12,739 nt of DNA, from the NCBI GenBank assembly GCA_965372465.1, contig CBDVCK010000082.1:1-12739 (forward strand), read 5' to 3'. The position numbers were made by a program, and so were the translations under genes. The notes under the pieces were generated by a model. It was not told the DNA's origin. It searched no databases and was given only the letters and a program-made list of their open reading frames with translations. The DNA is from GCA-020348445 sp965372465 (lineage in GTDB: Archaea > Thermoplasmatota > Thermoplasmata > GCA-020350865). Of the stretch, positions 1-5,916 are shown in pieces (within the stretch, counting starts at the first letter, position 1; each line of letters begins with the position of its first letter).

Positions 1-364
1 CATGGGTAAACAGGGGTCTGGTAGGATTATAAACACCTCATCAATCGGTGCACTGGGAAATATGGGTCAGGCCAATTACGCTGCCTCGAAATCAGGGGTG
101 ATAGGACTTACAAGGACTTTGGCTTTGGAATGCGCAAGAAACGGTATTACCGTAAATGCTGTTGCTCCGGGGGCCACAAGGACCCCCATGACGGCTAAAA
201 TGCCAAAAGAGATATTTGACATGATTACAGATAAAATACCCCTCAAAAGATGGGCGGAGCCCCAAGAAATCGCCAATATGCATGTATTTTTGGCAAGTGA
301 AGAGGCAGGTTACATCACAGGCCAGGTGATATTCGTGGATGGGGGAATCAGTGTGGGGATTTAG
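1..364 (+). CDS. Short-chain dehydrogenase/reductase (FabG-like), C-terminal part
   Basis: The visible 120 residues are the C-terminal half of a classical SDR oxidoreductase of the 3-oxoacyl-ACP reductase type, which uses NAD(P)H to reduce a keto group in the cytoplasm. The catalytic set is present: Ser13 in NTSS, Tyr26 and Lys30 in YAASK, with the 13- and 4-residue spacings of FabG. The NAVAPGATRTPM stretch follows the Rossmann core. The tail YITGQVIFVDGGISVGI is the usual SDR C-terminus. FabG proteins are about 245 residues, so the N-terminal half with the TGxxxGxG cofactor motif lies upstream of the window. The ATG at base 2 is then an internal methionine, not a start. The stop is one base from the stop of the convergent UPF0200 gene. 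Substrate cannot be told from sequence; it could be a fatty-acid, polyketide or sugar-alcohol SDR. Confidence 0.93.
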   Translation, partial: MGKQGSGRIINTSSIGALGNMGQANYAASKSGVIGLTRTLALECARNGITVNAVAPGATRTPMTAKMPKEIFDMITDKIPLKRWAEPQEIANMHVFLASEEAGYITGQVIFVDGGISVGI

Positions 365-365
365 C

Positions 366-920
366 CTATTTAAGGGTTTTAATCAGACTTTTTGCGCTCT
401 TTTGAAAATCTTCCAGGGAGCTTTCATTTATCAACATGAAATCGCAAAGCGCAATTGCATTGCCTATACCCCATTTGAGCTCACGCAGGTCCCTTTGGCA
501 GAATGCCACCCACGTCAATGTGGCATCCTTTCGGTTTCTTCCTATTATTCTTTGGAACCTGATTTTGGGTGATGCGTGGATTCCTATGACCTTTAACTCC
601 TTGCCAAAAGCCGATTTAAAGACCTCAAGCTCGGCATCGCCTCGTATTCCGTCTATCAGAATATTATCGTTATTTATCAAGGGTACGGTTCGTTCGGCCC
701 AGATTCCGTAATTGTGTCTTTCTCTTTCGCTTTCGGCTATTTTACCAATATTGGTGTTTGTAAGCTCAATACCTCTTTTTGTGACCTCGGATCGAACCAC
801 ATCGCCCATCCTTATTACCGTCAAACCCTCACCTTGTGCGATTTTTAAGAATTCCTCTTTTCCCGAGCCAGGCATACCTGTCAATGTGATGACCTTCAGA
901 AGGTTCCCTCCGTTATTCAA
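366..920 (-). CDS. UPF0200-family P-loop protein (dephospho-CoA kinase-like)
   Basis: This is an archaeal P-loop nucleotide-binding protein of the UPF0200 family (MJ1399-like), a fold related to nucleoside and dephospho-CoA kinases; the true substrate is not established. The Walker A motif is GMPGSGKEE near the N-terminus, followed by MGDVVR, ILIDGIRG (a Walker B-like strand plus the family's GIR motif) and a C-terminal RD/N-rich segment. Coordinates use the first canonical start, TTG at 920-918. I think the real start may be CTG at 899-897: a perfect GGAGGG (911-906) lies six bases before it, and starting there gives an N-terminus of M-K-V-I just ahead of the P-loop, as in family members (177 residues). 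The ATG inside the P-loop is too late. A TATA element at 963-951 serves this gene. It converges on the SDR gene. Confidence 0.88.
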   Translation of the reverse strand: MNNGGNLLKVITLTGMPGSGKEEFLKIAQGEGLTVIRMGDVVRSEVTKRGIELTNTNIGKIAESERERHNYGIWAERTVPLINNDNILIDGIRGDAELEVFKSAFGKELKVIGIHASPKIRFQRIIGRNRKDATLTWVAFCQRDLRELKWGIGNAIALCDFMLINESSLEDFQKSAKSLIKTLK

Positions 921-950
921 ATACTGATATCAAGTATACATGGTACAGAA

Positions 951-963
951 TTATATATATAAA
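951..963 (-). promoter_or_regulatory. TATA box for the UPF0200 gene
   Basis: Read on the minus strand this is TTTATATATATAA. A start of transcription about 25 bases downstream would fall near 930. That gives a leader of about 10 bases to the TTG at 920, or about 30 bases to the CTG at 899 with GGAGGG in the leader. Confidence 0.6.
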
Positions 964-970
964 GTGTTAA

Positions 971-1004
971 TCCCAAGTCTCCCAAGTCAGGAGATTTTTT
1001 GGGA
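971..1004. repeat. Tandem 9-bp repeat inside an imperfect hairpin, candidate operator
   Basis: TCCCAAGTC occurs twice back to back (971-979 and 980-988). The same stretch can fold: TCCCAA (971-976) pairs with TTGGGA (999-1004), and TCTCC (978-982) with GGAGA (990-994), leaving a seven-base loop. It lies between two divergent promoters, just upstream of the UPF0200 TATA box and about 40 bases upstream of the TATA box of the 1085 gene. A binding site for a regulator is an inference. Confidence 0.45.
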
Positions 1005-1043
1005 AGATAGGCTAGTTTTACTGTTGGTAACCATCACAAAAAA

Positions 1044-1050
1044 TTTATAA
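1044..1050 (+). promoter_or_regulatory. TATA box for the small membrane-protein gene
   Basis: TTTATAA preceded by an A-rich stretch. Transcription would begin near 1072, leaving a leader of about a dozen bases that carries AAGGTGG (1074-1080), a ribosome site, ahead of the ATT at 1085. Confidence 0.55.
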
Positions 1051-1084
1051 TGGAGAATAAAGATACGATAACTAAGGTGGTAGC

Positions 1085-1372
1085 ATTCCAAAAAAGGAAA
1101 AGAAAGGGAAGGTAAGCTCAAAGGCCAGGCCCGAGACACAGGGAAAACCTATAACCTTTCTTATAGGGCTTGGAGCACTTTTTATCGGACTTTTCATTAC
1201 CCTGGGTTCACTGGTTCATAACAACCTGGAAGTATTTACTAATCAAACCAGTGGAAAGGTTTACGGACCCTATGACTGGGCTGCAGCCATAGTGGGTGCC
1301 GTGATTCTTTTGGTCGGAATATTACTGCTCATGTTCTCCAAGATATCCACTGCTCCTGTTCAACCCGAGTAA
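1085..1372 (+). CDS. Small two-helix membrane protein, probable ATT start
   Basis: A 95-residue protein that I do not recognise. It opens with a very basic, polar stretch (PKKEKKGKVSSKARPETQG), then a hydrophobic helix at about residues 23-45, a short exterior loop containing two Asn-rich spots (NN and NQTSG) and a second helix at about 65-85, ending in a short polar tail. The basic N-terminus suggests both ends are cytoplasmic. There is no ATG, GTG or TTG near the beginning: an in-frame TAA sits at 1073-1075, only three codons before the ATT, and the next ordinary start is far inside, in the second helix. ATT is preceded at the right distance by AAGGTGG and by a TATA box. Read as Met it gives an MPKKEKK opening typical of small archaeal proteins. 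It faces HerA in the same direction with a 90-base gap. Confidence 0.72.
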   Translation: MPKKEKKGKVSSKARPETQGKPITFLIGLGALFIGLFITLGSLVHNNLEVFTNQTSGKVYGPYDWAAAIVGAVILLVGILLLMFSKISTAPVQPE

Positions 1373-1429
1373 AGCCCTTTTGAAAACCATGCGGTGCCCA
1401 AAACGGATAATTCTGCTTAAATAACCCGA

Positions 1430-1437
1430 TTTTTTTC
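1430..1437 (+). terminator. T-tract after the small membrane-protein gene
   Basis: A run of eight T residues lies 57 bases after the stop of the 1085 gene and 25 bases before HerA. Archaeal RNA polymerase commonly terminates on such tracts without a hairpin. Whether it separates the two genes is inferred. Confidence 0.35.
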
Positions 1438-1462
1438 CTAGCACAACCCAAAACTATTCAAA

Positions 1463-2959
1463 ATGATAAGTGTATATACCCCATGGATGGAACATATCGG
1501 AATTATTTATGGAACAATAGGAACTACCGAGTTTGAGTGCCAGATCAATGCAAATGTGGAGAAGAACGATTACATCATGGTAAATCACCAAACCGTGGGC
1601 CAGGTTCTCGGCCAGGTGGACAATATAGAAAGGCGAACCGACCTGTCACTGGACAAGGCCCAGATGATAGCGGAAGGACAGCCAGTTGAGATCAATGAGA
1701 AGGTCACTGCCAAGATATCTGTGGTGGGCTTTAGGGATGACAGAAACCTGCTTCAGGTTCCCAGAACTCCTTATAAGGCAGGGGAGTTCATTTACAAAGC
1801 AGATGACGAGCTGATTCGGAAGGTAATCGGTCTTAAAGAGGACAAGGAAACCGGAGCCTATGTGGGACTTTTATCAGGCCACGATATCAAGGTCTATATG
1901 GATATCAACACCCTTGTCCAGAAGCATCTTTCAGTTCTAGCTAAGACTGGAGGCGGGAAGAGCTATGTCACAGGTGTCATCATAGAGGAGCTCATGAAGC
2001 ACAATGTGACCACGGTAATTCTTGACCCCCACGGTGAATACGCCTCAATGAGGGAGGCAGGAAGCAAGATGGAGACCTCAAGAAACTTCAGCGTAAGTCC
2101 CCGGGGATATGCATCCAAGATTCAGGAGTTTGCATCAGATACAAAGTTGAACAAGGATGCCAAACCTCTTCAGTTCACCTTGAGCAATTTAAGTGCAAGG
2201 AACCTGCTTGATTTAACCAATATAAAGAATGTGAGAACCTATGTTGCGCCTCTAAGAAATGCAATCGACTTTCTCAGGACAAACAAGGGTGATTACGGAT
2301 TAGCTGATATCATTCGGATCCTGGAGGCCGAGGAGGATACCCCAATGGGGGGCTTAATTGCCGAGCTTGAGTACCTGCAGGAGGTGGATATCTTTGCAGA
2401 GCAGGGAACCAGGATGGAGGAATTGATCAAAAAGGGCAAGACCACGATTATCAACTTAAAGGGCTCTCCTCCTGACATTCAAACCCTGGTTGTGAATCGC
2501 ATTTGCACTTACCTATTCGAACTGAGAAAACAGGATAAGATACCCCCTTTGATGCTGGTTGCTGAGGAGGCCCATAACTTCTGTCCCCAGCAGGGCCAGG
2601 TGGCATCATCCAAGATATTCAGGACCATAGCATCCGAGGGAAGGAAGTTCGGTCTGGGGGTATGCATAGTTACCCAGAGACCTGCCAAGGTGGACAAGAA
2701 CGTGCTTTCCCAGTGCAACACACAGGTGATTTTAAAGGTTACGAATCCCAATGATCTGAAGGCCATAACCGCCTCTGTGGAGGGTTTGACATCCGGAATG
2801 ACAGATGAAATCCAGAGGATCCCCATAGGAACAGCAATCATTACAGGTGGAAAAATCACCATGCCGCTTTTTGTTGAGATCAGGCCCAGGGAGTCCAGGC
2901 ACGGCGGCGAGAGCGTGACAATTGTTGAGCGGACTTCCGAAAAAGGTCTGGCTTATTGA
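1463..2959 (+). CDS. herA: HerA-type DNA translocase/helicase ATPase
   Basis: This is the hexameric HerA ATPase of the FtsK-HerA superfamily, which in archaea works with the NurA nuclease, and with Mre11-Rad50, in resecting DNA ends. The 498 residues are the normal size. The N-terminal HAS-barrel domain covers roughly residues 9-110. Walker A is AKTGGGKS (160-167). The family motif ILDPHGEY (186-193) follows, Walker B with its catalytic acids is LMLVAEEAH (363-371), and the sensor-like VTQRP is at 403-407. EGRKFG (392-397) holds a candidate arginine finger. The barrel homology begins at IGIIYG, so ATG 1487 (residue 9) is an alternative start; neither ATG has a clear ribosome site. NurA, Mre11 and Rad50 are not next to it here, which is unusual since they often form one operon. 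Its stop lies eight bases from that of convergent msrB. Confidence 0.93.
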   Translation: MISVYTPWMEHIGIIYGTIGTTEFECQINANVEKNDYIMVNHQTVGQVLGQVDNIERRTDLSLDKAQMIAEGQPVEINEKVTAKISVVGFRDDRNLLQVPRTPYKAGEFIYKADDELIRKVIGLKEDKETGAYVGLLSGHDIKVYMDINTLVQKHLSVLAKTGGGKSYVTGVIIEELMKHNVTTVILDPHGEYASMREAGSKMETSRNFSVSPRGYASKIQEFASDTKLNKDAKPLQFTLSNLSARNLLDLTNIKNVRTYVAPLRNAIDFLRTNKGDYGLADIIRILEAEEDTPMGGLIAELEYLQEVDIFAEQGTRMEELIKKGKTTIINLKGSPPDIQTLVVNRICTYLFELRKQDKIPPLMLVAEEAHNFCPQQGQVASSKIFRTIASEGRKFGLGVCIVTQRPAKVDKNVLSQCNTQVILKVTNPNDLKAITASVEGLTSGMTDEIQRIPIGTAIITGGKITMPLFVEIRPRESRHGGESVTIVERTSEKGLAY

Positions 2960-2967
2960 TGGTATAC

Positions 2968-3396
2968 TCAATCCTTTTTTTCCTTGAACTGCAAGGCGGC
3001 AGAGTTGATGCAAAATCTCTTGCCCGAAGGTTCGGGTCCATCGTCAAATACATGCCCTAAGTGTCCCTGGCATTTATCACACAGAACCTCGGTTCTTTTC
3101 ATTTCAAGGCTTGAATCGCGTTTTTCTTTAAGGTTTTCCTTTGAAATGGGAGCCCAGAATGAAGGCCAGCCCGAGCCTGAATCGTATTTTGTTTGGGAGG
3201 AGAACAGCTCCTGTCCGCAGCCGGCACATACATAGGTACCCTCTTCTTTGTTGTGGAGGTGCTTTCCAGTTCCTGCTGGCTCAGTTCCCTTCTTTCTCAG
3301 GATATGAAATTCCTCAGATGACAGGGATTTCTTCCACTCCTCTTCTGATTTTTCTACTTTCTTTTTCATGCATTCATCTCGAAAGTACATTTTCAT
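2968..3396 (-). CDS. msrB: Peptide-methionine (R)-S-oxide reductase MsrB
   Basis: MsrB reduces methionine-R-sulfoxide in oxidised proteins back to methionine in the cytoplasm, normally using thioredoxin. The whole fold is recognisable in 142 residues: the zinc-binding pairs CAGC (Cys57, Cys60) and CDKC (Cys106, Cys109), the GSGWPSF motif (74-80), GHLGHVF (111-117) and the catalytic cysteine Cys129 in RFCINSAAL. The family sequence begins at about residue 14 (KVEKSEEEWKKSL). Possible starts are ATG 3396, which would be nearly leaderless given the TATA box at 3424-3415, ATG 3390, or ATG 3369, preceded by a weak GAGATGA. I keep the longest. The gene points away from DUF357, with which it shares the promoter, and converges on HerA. 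It suggests the cell meets oxygen or oxidants at times. Confidence 0.95.
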   Translation of the reverse strand: MKMYFRDECMKKKVEKSEEEWKKSLSSEEFHILRKKGTEPAGTGKHLHNKEEGTYVCAGCGQELFSSQTKYDSGSGWPSFWAPISKENLKEKRDSSLEMKRTEVLCDKCQGHLGHVFDDGPEPSGKRFCINSAALQFKEKKD

Positions 3397-3411
3397 TATT
3401 ACAATGGTTAG

Positions 3412-3425
3412 TCTTATATATATCC
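3412..3425. promoter_or_regulatory. Shared symmetric TATA element for msrB and the DUF357 gene
   Basis: CTTATATATATCC is near-palindromic at its core. Read leftward it sits about 23 bases before ATG 3396 of msrB. Read rightward it sits about 40 bases before ATG 3457 of the DUF357 gene, so transcription would start near 3443. One TATA core appears to serve two divergent genes. Confidence 0.55.
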
Positions 3426-3456
3426 ATTGAGTTTCGATTCCAAAGCTGGGGACCTA

Positions 3457-3753
3457 ATGCAAAAAGACGCAATTACTAAAGAGAAACTCACTGACTATCT
3501 GGGCAAGACGGATAAGGCACTAAAAAAAATCAGAATAACACCTCCTGAAAAGTCCCATGCTAGAAAGATTGCCGAGGATTTCCTAAATATGGCCTCCTCG
3601 TATTTCTCTGATGCTGAGCATTTTTTTGAAACAGGTGAATATGTGGATGCCTTTGCCTGTGTGAACTATGCCCATGGTTGGCTGGATGCAGGTGCAAGAT
3701 TTGGATTGTTTGATGTGGGCTCAGATGATCAGTTGTTCACGCTGGCGGAATAA
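3457..3753 (+). CDS. DUF357 family protein
   Basis: A 98-residue all-helical archaeal protein of the DUF357 family, with no established function. The family signature is clear in the second half, where a run of FLNMASSYFSDAEHFFETG leads into CVNYAHGWLDAGARFGLFDV. The first half is a charged amphipathic helix. I start at ATG 3457, with GGGGA six bases ahead of it, rather than at the in-frame TTG 3427, which would fall before or at the expected transcription start and adds ten residues with no family support. No signal peptide or membrane segment is present, so it should be cytoplasmic. It is divergent from msrB and is followed by the AT-rich control region of the redox operon. Confidence 0.9.
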   Translation: MQKDAITKEKLTDYLGKTDKALKKIRITPPEKSHARKIAEDFLNMASSYFSDAEHFFETGEYVDAFACVNYAHGWLDAGARFGLFDVGSDDQLFTLAE

Positions 3754-3971
3754 TTCTTTTATGATACTTGCAAAGAAATATAGTTTGTTATATTTCATTG
3801 AAAAGAAAGATGGATAACCCCTTAAATTCCGTATTTTCATATTGTATAAATTATGTGACGGTTTTCGCAATTTTTATGAAAAAATAATTTATGATTTATT
3901 ATATATATATTATCCATTCTATGTACAATACCATAAATATAATATAGTTACTTTATAATGGGGGTGCGACA
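3754..3971. promoter_or_regulatory. AT-rich control region ahead of the redox operon
   Basis: This stretch carries no gene. It contains a perfect 8-bp inverted repeat, GAAATATA (3775-3782) and TATATTTC (3789-3796) around GTTTGT, just after the DUF357 gene. Three TATA-like elements follow, at 3895-3911, 3934-3944 and 3952-3958. The middle one places transcription start near 3965, directly at the GGGGGTG ribosome site of the leader ORF. The last one would start transcription near 3981, inside the leader ORF, and leave a roughly 48-base leader for the first Tat gene. Multiple TATA elements suggest more than one start or condition-dependent use, which is inference. Confidence 0.5.
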
Positions 3972-4019
3972 GTGAATCCAATCAAATTCTTCAACATTAC
4001 ACTGACGGTAGGGCGTTAA
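3972..4019 (+). CDS. 15-codon leader ORF coupled to the redox operon
   Basis: GTG start, preceded by GGGGGTG (3960-3966) at five-base spacing, encoding MNPIKFFNITLTVGR and a TAA stop. The stop overlaps the ribosome site AAGGTGA (4018-4024) of the next gene, so ribosomes ending here would re-initiate on the TTG at 4029. The peptide has no codon bias that points to a classical amino-acid attenuator, and no alternative hairpins are evident. It could be a translational-coupling leader, a functional microprotein, or chance if transcription starts at 3981. Confidence 0.42.
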   Translation: MNPIKFFNITLTVGR

Positions 4020-4028
4020 GGTGAGAAG

Positions 4029-4862
4029 TTGAAAGAGAAGCGGCATCCTGAGATCACAAGACGAGAGTTCATGGGAAGCACTTGGAAACTTTTGAATGTA
4101 GGGGCATTCATCGCCCTGGGAGGACACCTTGCCTCTCTTGCCGTAACCTCTATTTCTTCAGGACACCCTGATTCATTAACTTGCTACGAGTGCAGGGCAT
4201 GTGCATCACCCTGCCCATGGAGACTGGATCCTTCTGGTTATTTGGTTGCAGCCAGGGTGAACAATCCTGATAGAAGAATGCTGGCCCAGTACAATATTAA
4301 AAGGTACAACAGACTGATAGGGAACAGGGAGGAGGCAAGGAGGATGACTTTGGACAATCTTCTTGCAAGGGACAAATACATGAAGGTCGTAATCAGTGAG
4401 GTTAAAAATAAGGAGAATATAGAGCTATTCACCCTTGGATCGGAATATGAGGATCATCTAGAGGAAGGCTCCGCCAATTCTGAAATCAGAAGAGCCTTTG
4501 CGGATAACAGGTGGGCGATTTCCAGCCATGCAACGGTATCCCTGGTAGATACCGATAACTGGTTGATTGCGGATGGCTATGAAAGATTTTACATCTTACG
4601 AACTCTGGATGGCCTTTTAGTTTCTGGGGAGAAGAAGAAGTTCGAGAGGCTCGATCCCATGCGGATCAACGATGCCAAAGATAAAATAAAGGAGTTGGAG
4701 GACGACGGTAAAGAGGCGGAGCTAACCGATATTTACGAGATGCGCGCAAAGGATTCCGCGTTCTACGATCCATTATGTGCCAGATGCGAGCCCGCCTGTC
4801 CCGTGGATCTACCTATTACAAAGTTCATTCGAGACGTGAAGGCCGATGAAAAATATCGGTGA
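4029..4862 (+). CDS. Tat-exported ferredoxin-like protein 1 (split Fe-S motifs)
   Basis: A 277-residue Fe-S protein that I cannot place in a named family. The start is TTG, supported by AAGGTGA four bases before it. The N-terminus carries a twin-arginine signal, TRREFMG (10-16), followed by a hydrophobic stretch to about residue 42, so the folded protein should be moved across the membrane with its cluster. A full four-cysteine motif, CxxCxxCxxxCP (Cys52, 55, 58, 62), comes right after the signal. A three-cysteine motif, CARCEPACP (Cys250, 253, 257), sits near the C-terminus. The 187 residues between have no cysteine and are mostly charged and mixed. The second site could hold a three-iron cluster or take a fourth ligand from elsewhere or from a partner. 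It is the first structural gene of the operon and, with the next two, resembles the NapG/DsrO type of exported electron carrier. Confidence 0.8.
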   Translation: MKEKRHPEITRREFMGSTWKLLNVGAFIALGGHLASLAVTSISSGHPDSLTCYECRACASPCPWRLDPSGYLVAARVNNPDRRMLAQYNIKRYNRLIGNREEARRMTLDNLLARDKYMKVVISEVKNKENIELFTLGSEYEDHLEEGSANSEIRRAFADNRWAISSHATVSLVDTDNWLIADGYERFYILRTLDGLLVSGEKKKFERLDPMRINDAKDKIKELEDDGKEAELTDIYEMRAKDSAFYDPLCARCEPACPVDLPITKFIRDVKADEKYR

Positions 4863-4887
4863 TCTGAAAAAGAAGGTGAATTGAAAT

Positions 4888-5451
4888 ATGAAGAAAATCC
4901 CGACACCAATGGACCGCAGAAGGTTCATGAAGCACATAGGTATACTGGGTGTAGCCGGTGTTATGGGGATGAGCATTGGAGAGATATTCTCCCCAACTGA
5001 ATCGGATCTGATAGATGCTCAAGCAGATACCGAGATTGAGCGCAAAAGAAAATTGATATGGGCCTCGAAAGAGGATGCAGAGGGAGGGGATATTGATACG
5101 GCGGTGACCGAGGCCAAATCAGGAGGTTTTCCCTTCATTAACAGAAGAGCATGCGCATATCACCTGCCAAATCTGGAAACAGGGGAGTACGAGGATATCA
5201 CCGAGGACAATCAGCAGGATATACAGTTCTGCAGAGGGCCGTGTGTGGATGTATGCCCTGTTGATGCAATTCTATTTCGAAAGACCCCTGAGAAAAGAAA
5301 AATGCCGGGATTTCCCCAAAAGAAAGATACAAACGGGTATTCTGATTTGGACAAAGATTGGGGGGATCCCAGAGAAATCACTGGATGTATAGGCTGTCAA
5401 AAATGCTTCAAGATGTGCGGCTATGATGCTATTCAGTGGGTTAATCCCTGA
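4888..5451 (+). CDS. Tat-exported 2[4Fe-4S] ferredoxin-like protein 2 (NapG/MauM-like)
   Basis: A 187-residue exported ferredoxin. AAGGTGA lies eight bases before the ATG. The Tat motif is DRRRFMK (9-15), followed by a short glycine-rich hydrophobic segment to about residue 30 that may remain as a membrane anchor, since no clear AxA cleavage site is visible. Eight cysteines suffice for two [4Fe-4S] clusters: Cys167, 170, 173, 177 form a standard CxxCxxCxxxC set, and Cys115, 119, 123 (CRGPCVDVCP) probably combine with Cys89 in RRACAYH. That wide spacing of the first ligand, with extra loops, is the layout of NapG/MauM and DsrO-type proteins rather than of simple ferredoxins. It presumably passes electrons on the outer face of the membrane, to or from the NapH-like subunit of the same operon. 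The external partner is unknown. Confidence 0.85.
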   Translation: MKKIPTPMDRRRFMKHIGILGVAGVMGMSIGEIFSPTESDLIDAQADTEIERKRKLIWASKEDAEGGDIDTAVTEAKSGGFPFINRRACAYHLPNLETGEYEDITEDNQQDIQFCRGPCVDVCPVDAILFRKTPEKRKMPGFPQKKDTNGYSDLDKDWGDPREITGCIGCQKCFKMCGYDAIQWVNP

Positions 5452-5462
5452 GGTGTAAAAGG

Positions 5463-5912
5463 ATGGCGATGAACAGAAGATCGTTTGTAAAGATCCTTGG
5501 AGTTGCCGGGGCTTCACTTTTGGTATCCCTGGGATTGCAGAACAGTGGTGTGAACAGGGTAACAGCTGAGAAGAAGTATGTCCCTGGAGCTGGAAGCCTC
5601 GAAGAAGCCGAGTATAAAAAGATTGACAGTACCAGTTTTGTTGCCCTTTGTGCAAGATGCGGTGTATGTATCAGCGTATGTCCATTTAAAGCCATCAAAT
5701 CAAAGGAGATATTCTATCCTACATTAACAAAAGCAACTTGGGATAAGTGTCCAAGTTACGAGGTATGCGGTGTGTGCCTTGCAAATTGCCCTACAGATGC
5801 TATTGGCGTCGCTTTTGAGCCTCTGGGTGGAACCCCAGGAACCGAGAAATCGAAATTGTGGAACGGACCGACCTTAAGAAACGAGAGGGATATAATCGGA
5901 CAAAACAGGTGA
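5463..5912 (+). CDS. Tat-exported 2[4Fe-4S] ferredoxin-like protein 3 (NapG-like)
   Basis: A 149-residue exported ferredoxin. The start ATG 5463 follows GAGGTG at seven-base spacing; ATG 5469 is possible but too far. The Tat motif NRRSFVK (4-10) precedes a strong hydrophobic segment (about 11-26), and VTAEKK at 33-38 offers a possible cleavage point. Two complete cluster motifs are visible: Cys63, 66, 69, 73 (CARCGVCISVCP) and Cys96, 102, 105, 109 (CPSYEVCGVCLANCP), the second with a stretched first spacing as in NapG. The region after residue 110 is low in structure signals and rich in Gly, Pro and charged residues. It is eleven bases downstream of the previous Tat ferredoxin gene and four upstream of the HdrC-like gene. 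Tandem NapG-like genes suggest a chain of clusters outside the membrane. Confidence 0.87.
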   Translation: MAMNRRSFVKILGVAGASLLVSLGLQNSGVNRVTAEKKYVPGAGSLEEAEYKKIDSTSFVALCARCGVCISVCPFKAIKSKEIFYPTLTKATWDKCPSYEVCGVCLANCPTDAIGVAFEPLGGTPGTEKSKLWNGPTLRNERDIIGQNR

Positions 5913-5916
5913 ACAC

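Noticed and set aside
436..927. Plus-strand frames opposite the UPF0200 gene
   Set aside because: They are antisense to a gene with a clear P-loop and family motifs, and the products lack recognisable features.
3754..4028. CRISPR array or tRNA in the AT-rich control region
   Set aside because: There are no regularly spaced direct repeats and no cloverleaf-like sequence, only AT-rich promoter-like elements and one short palindrome.
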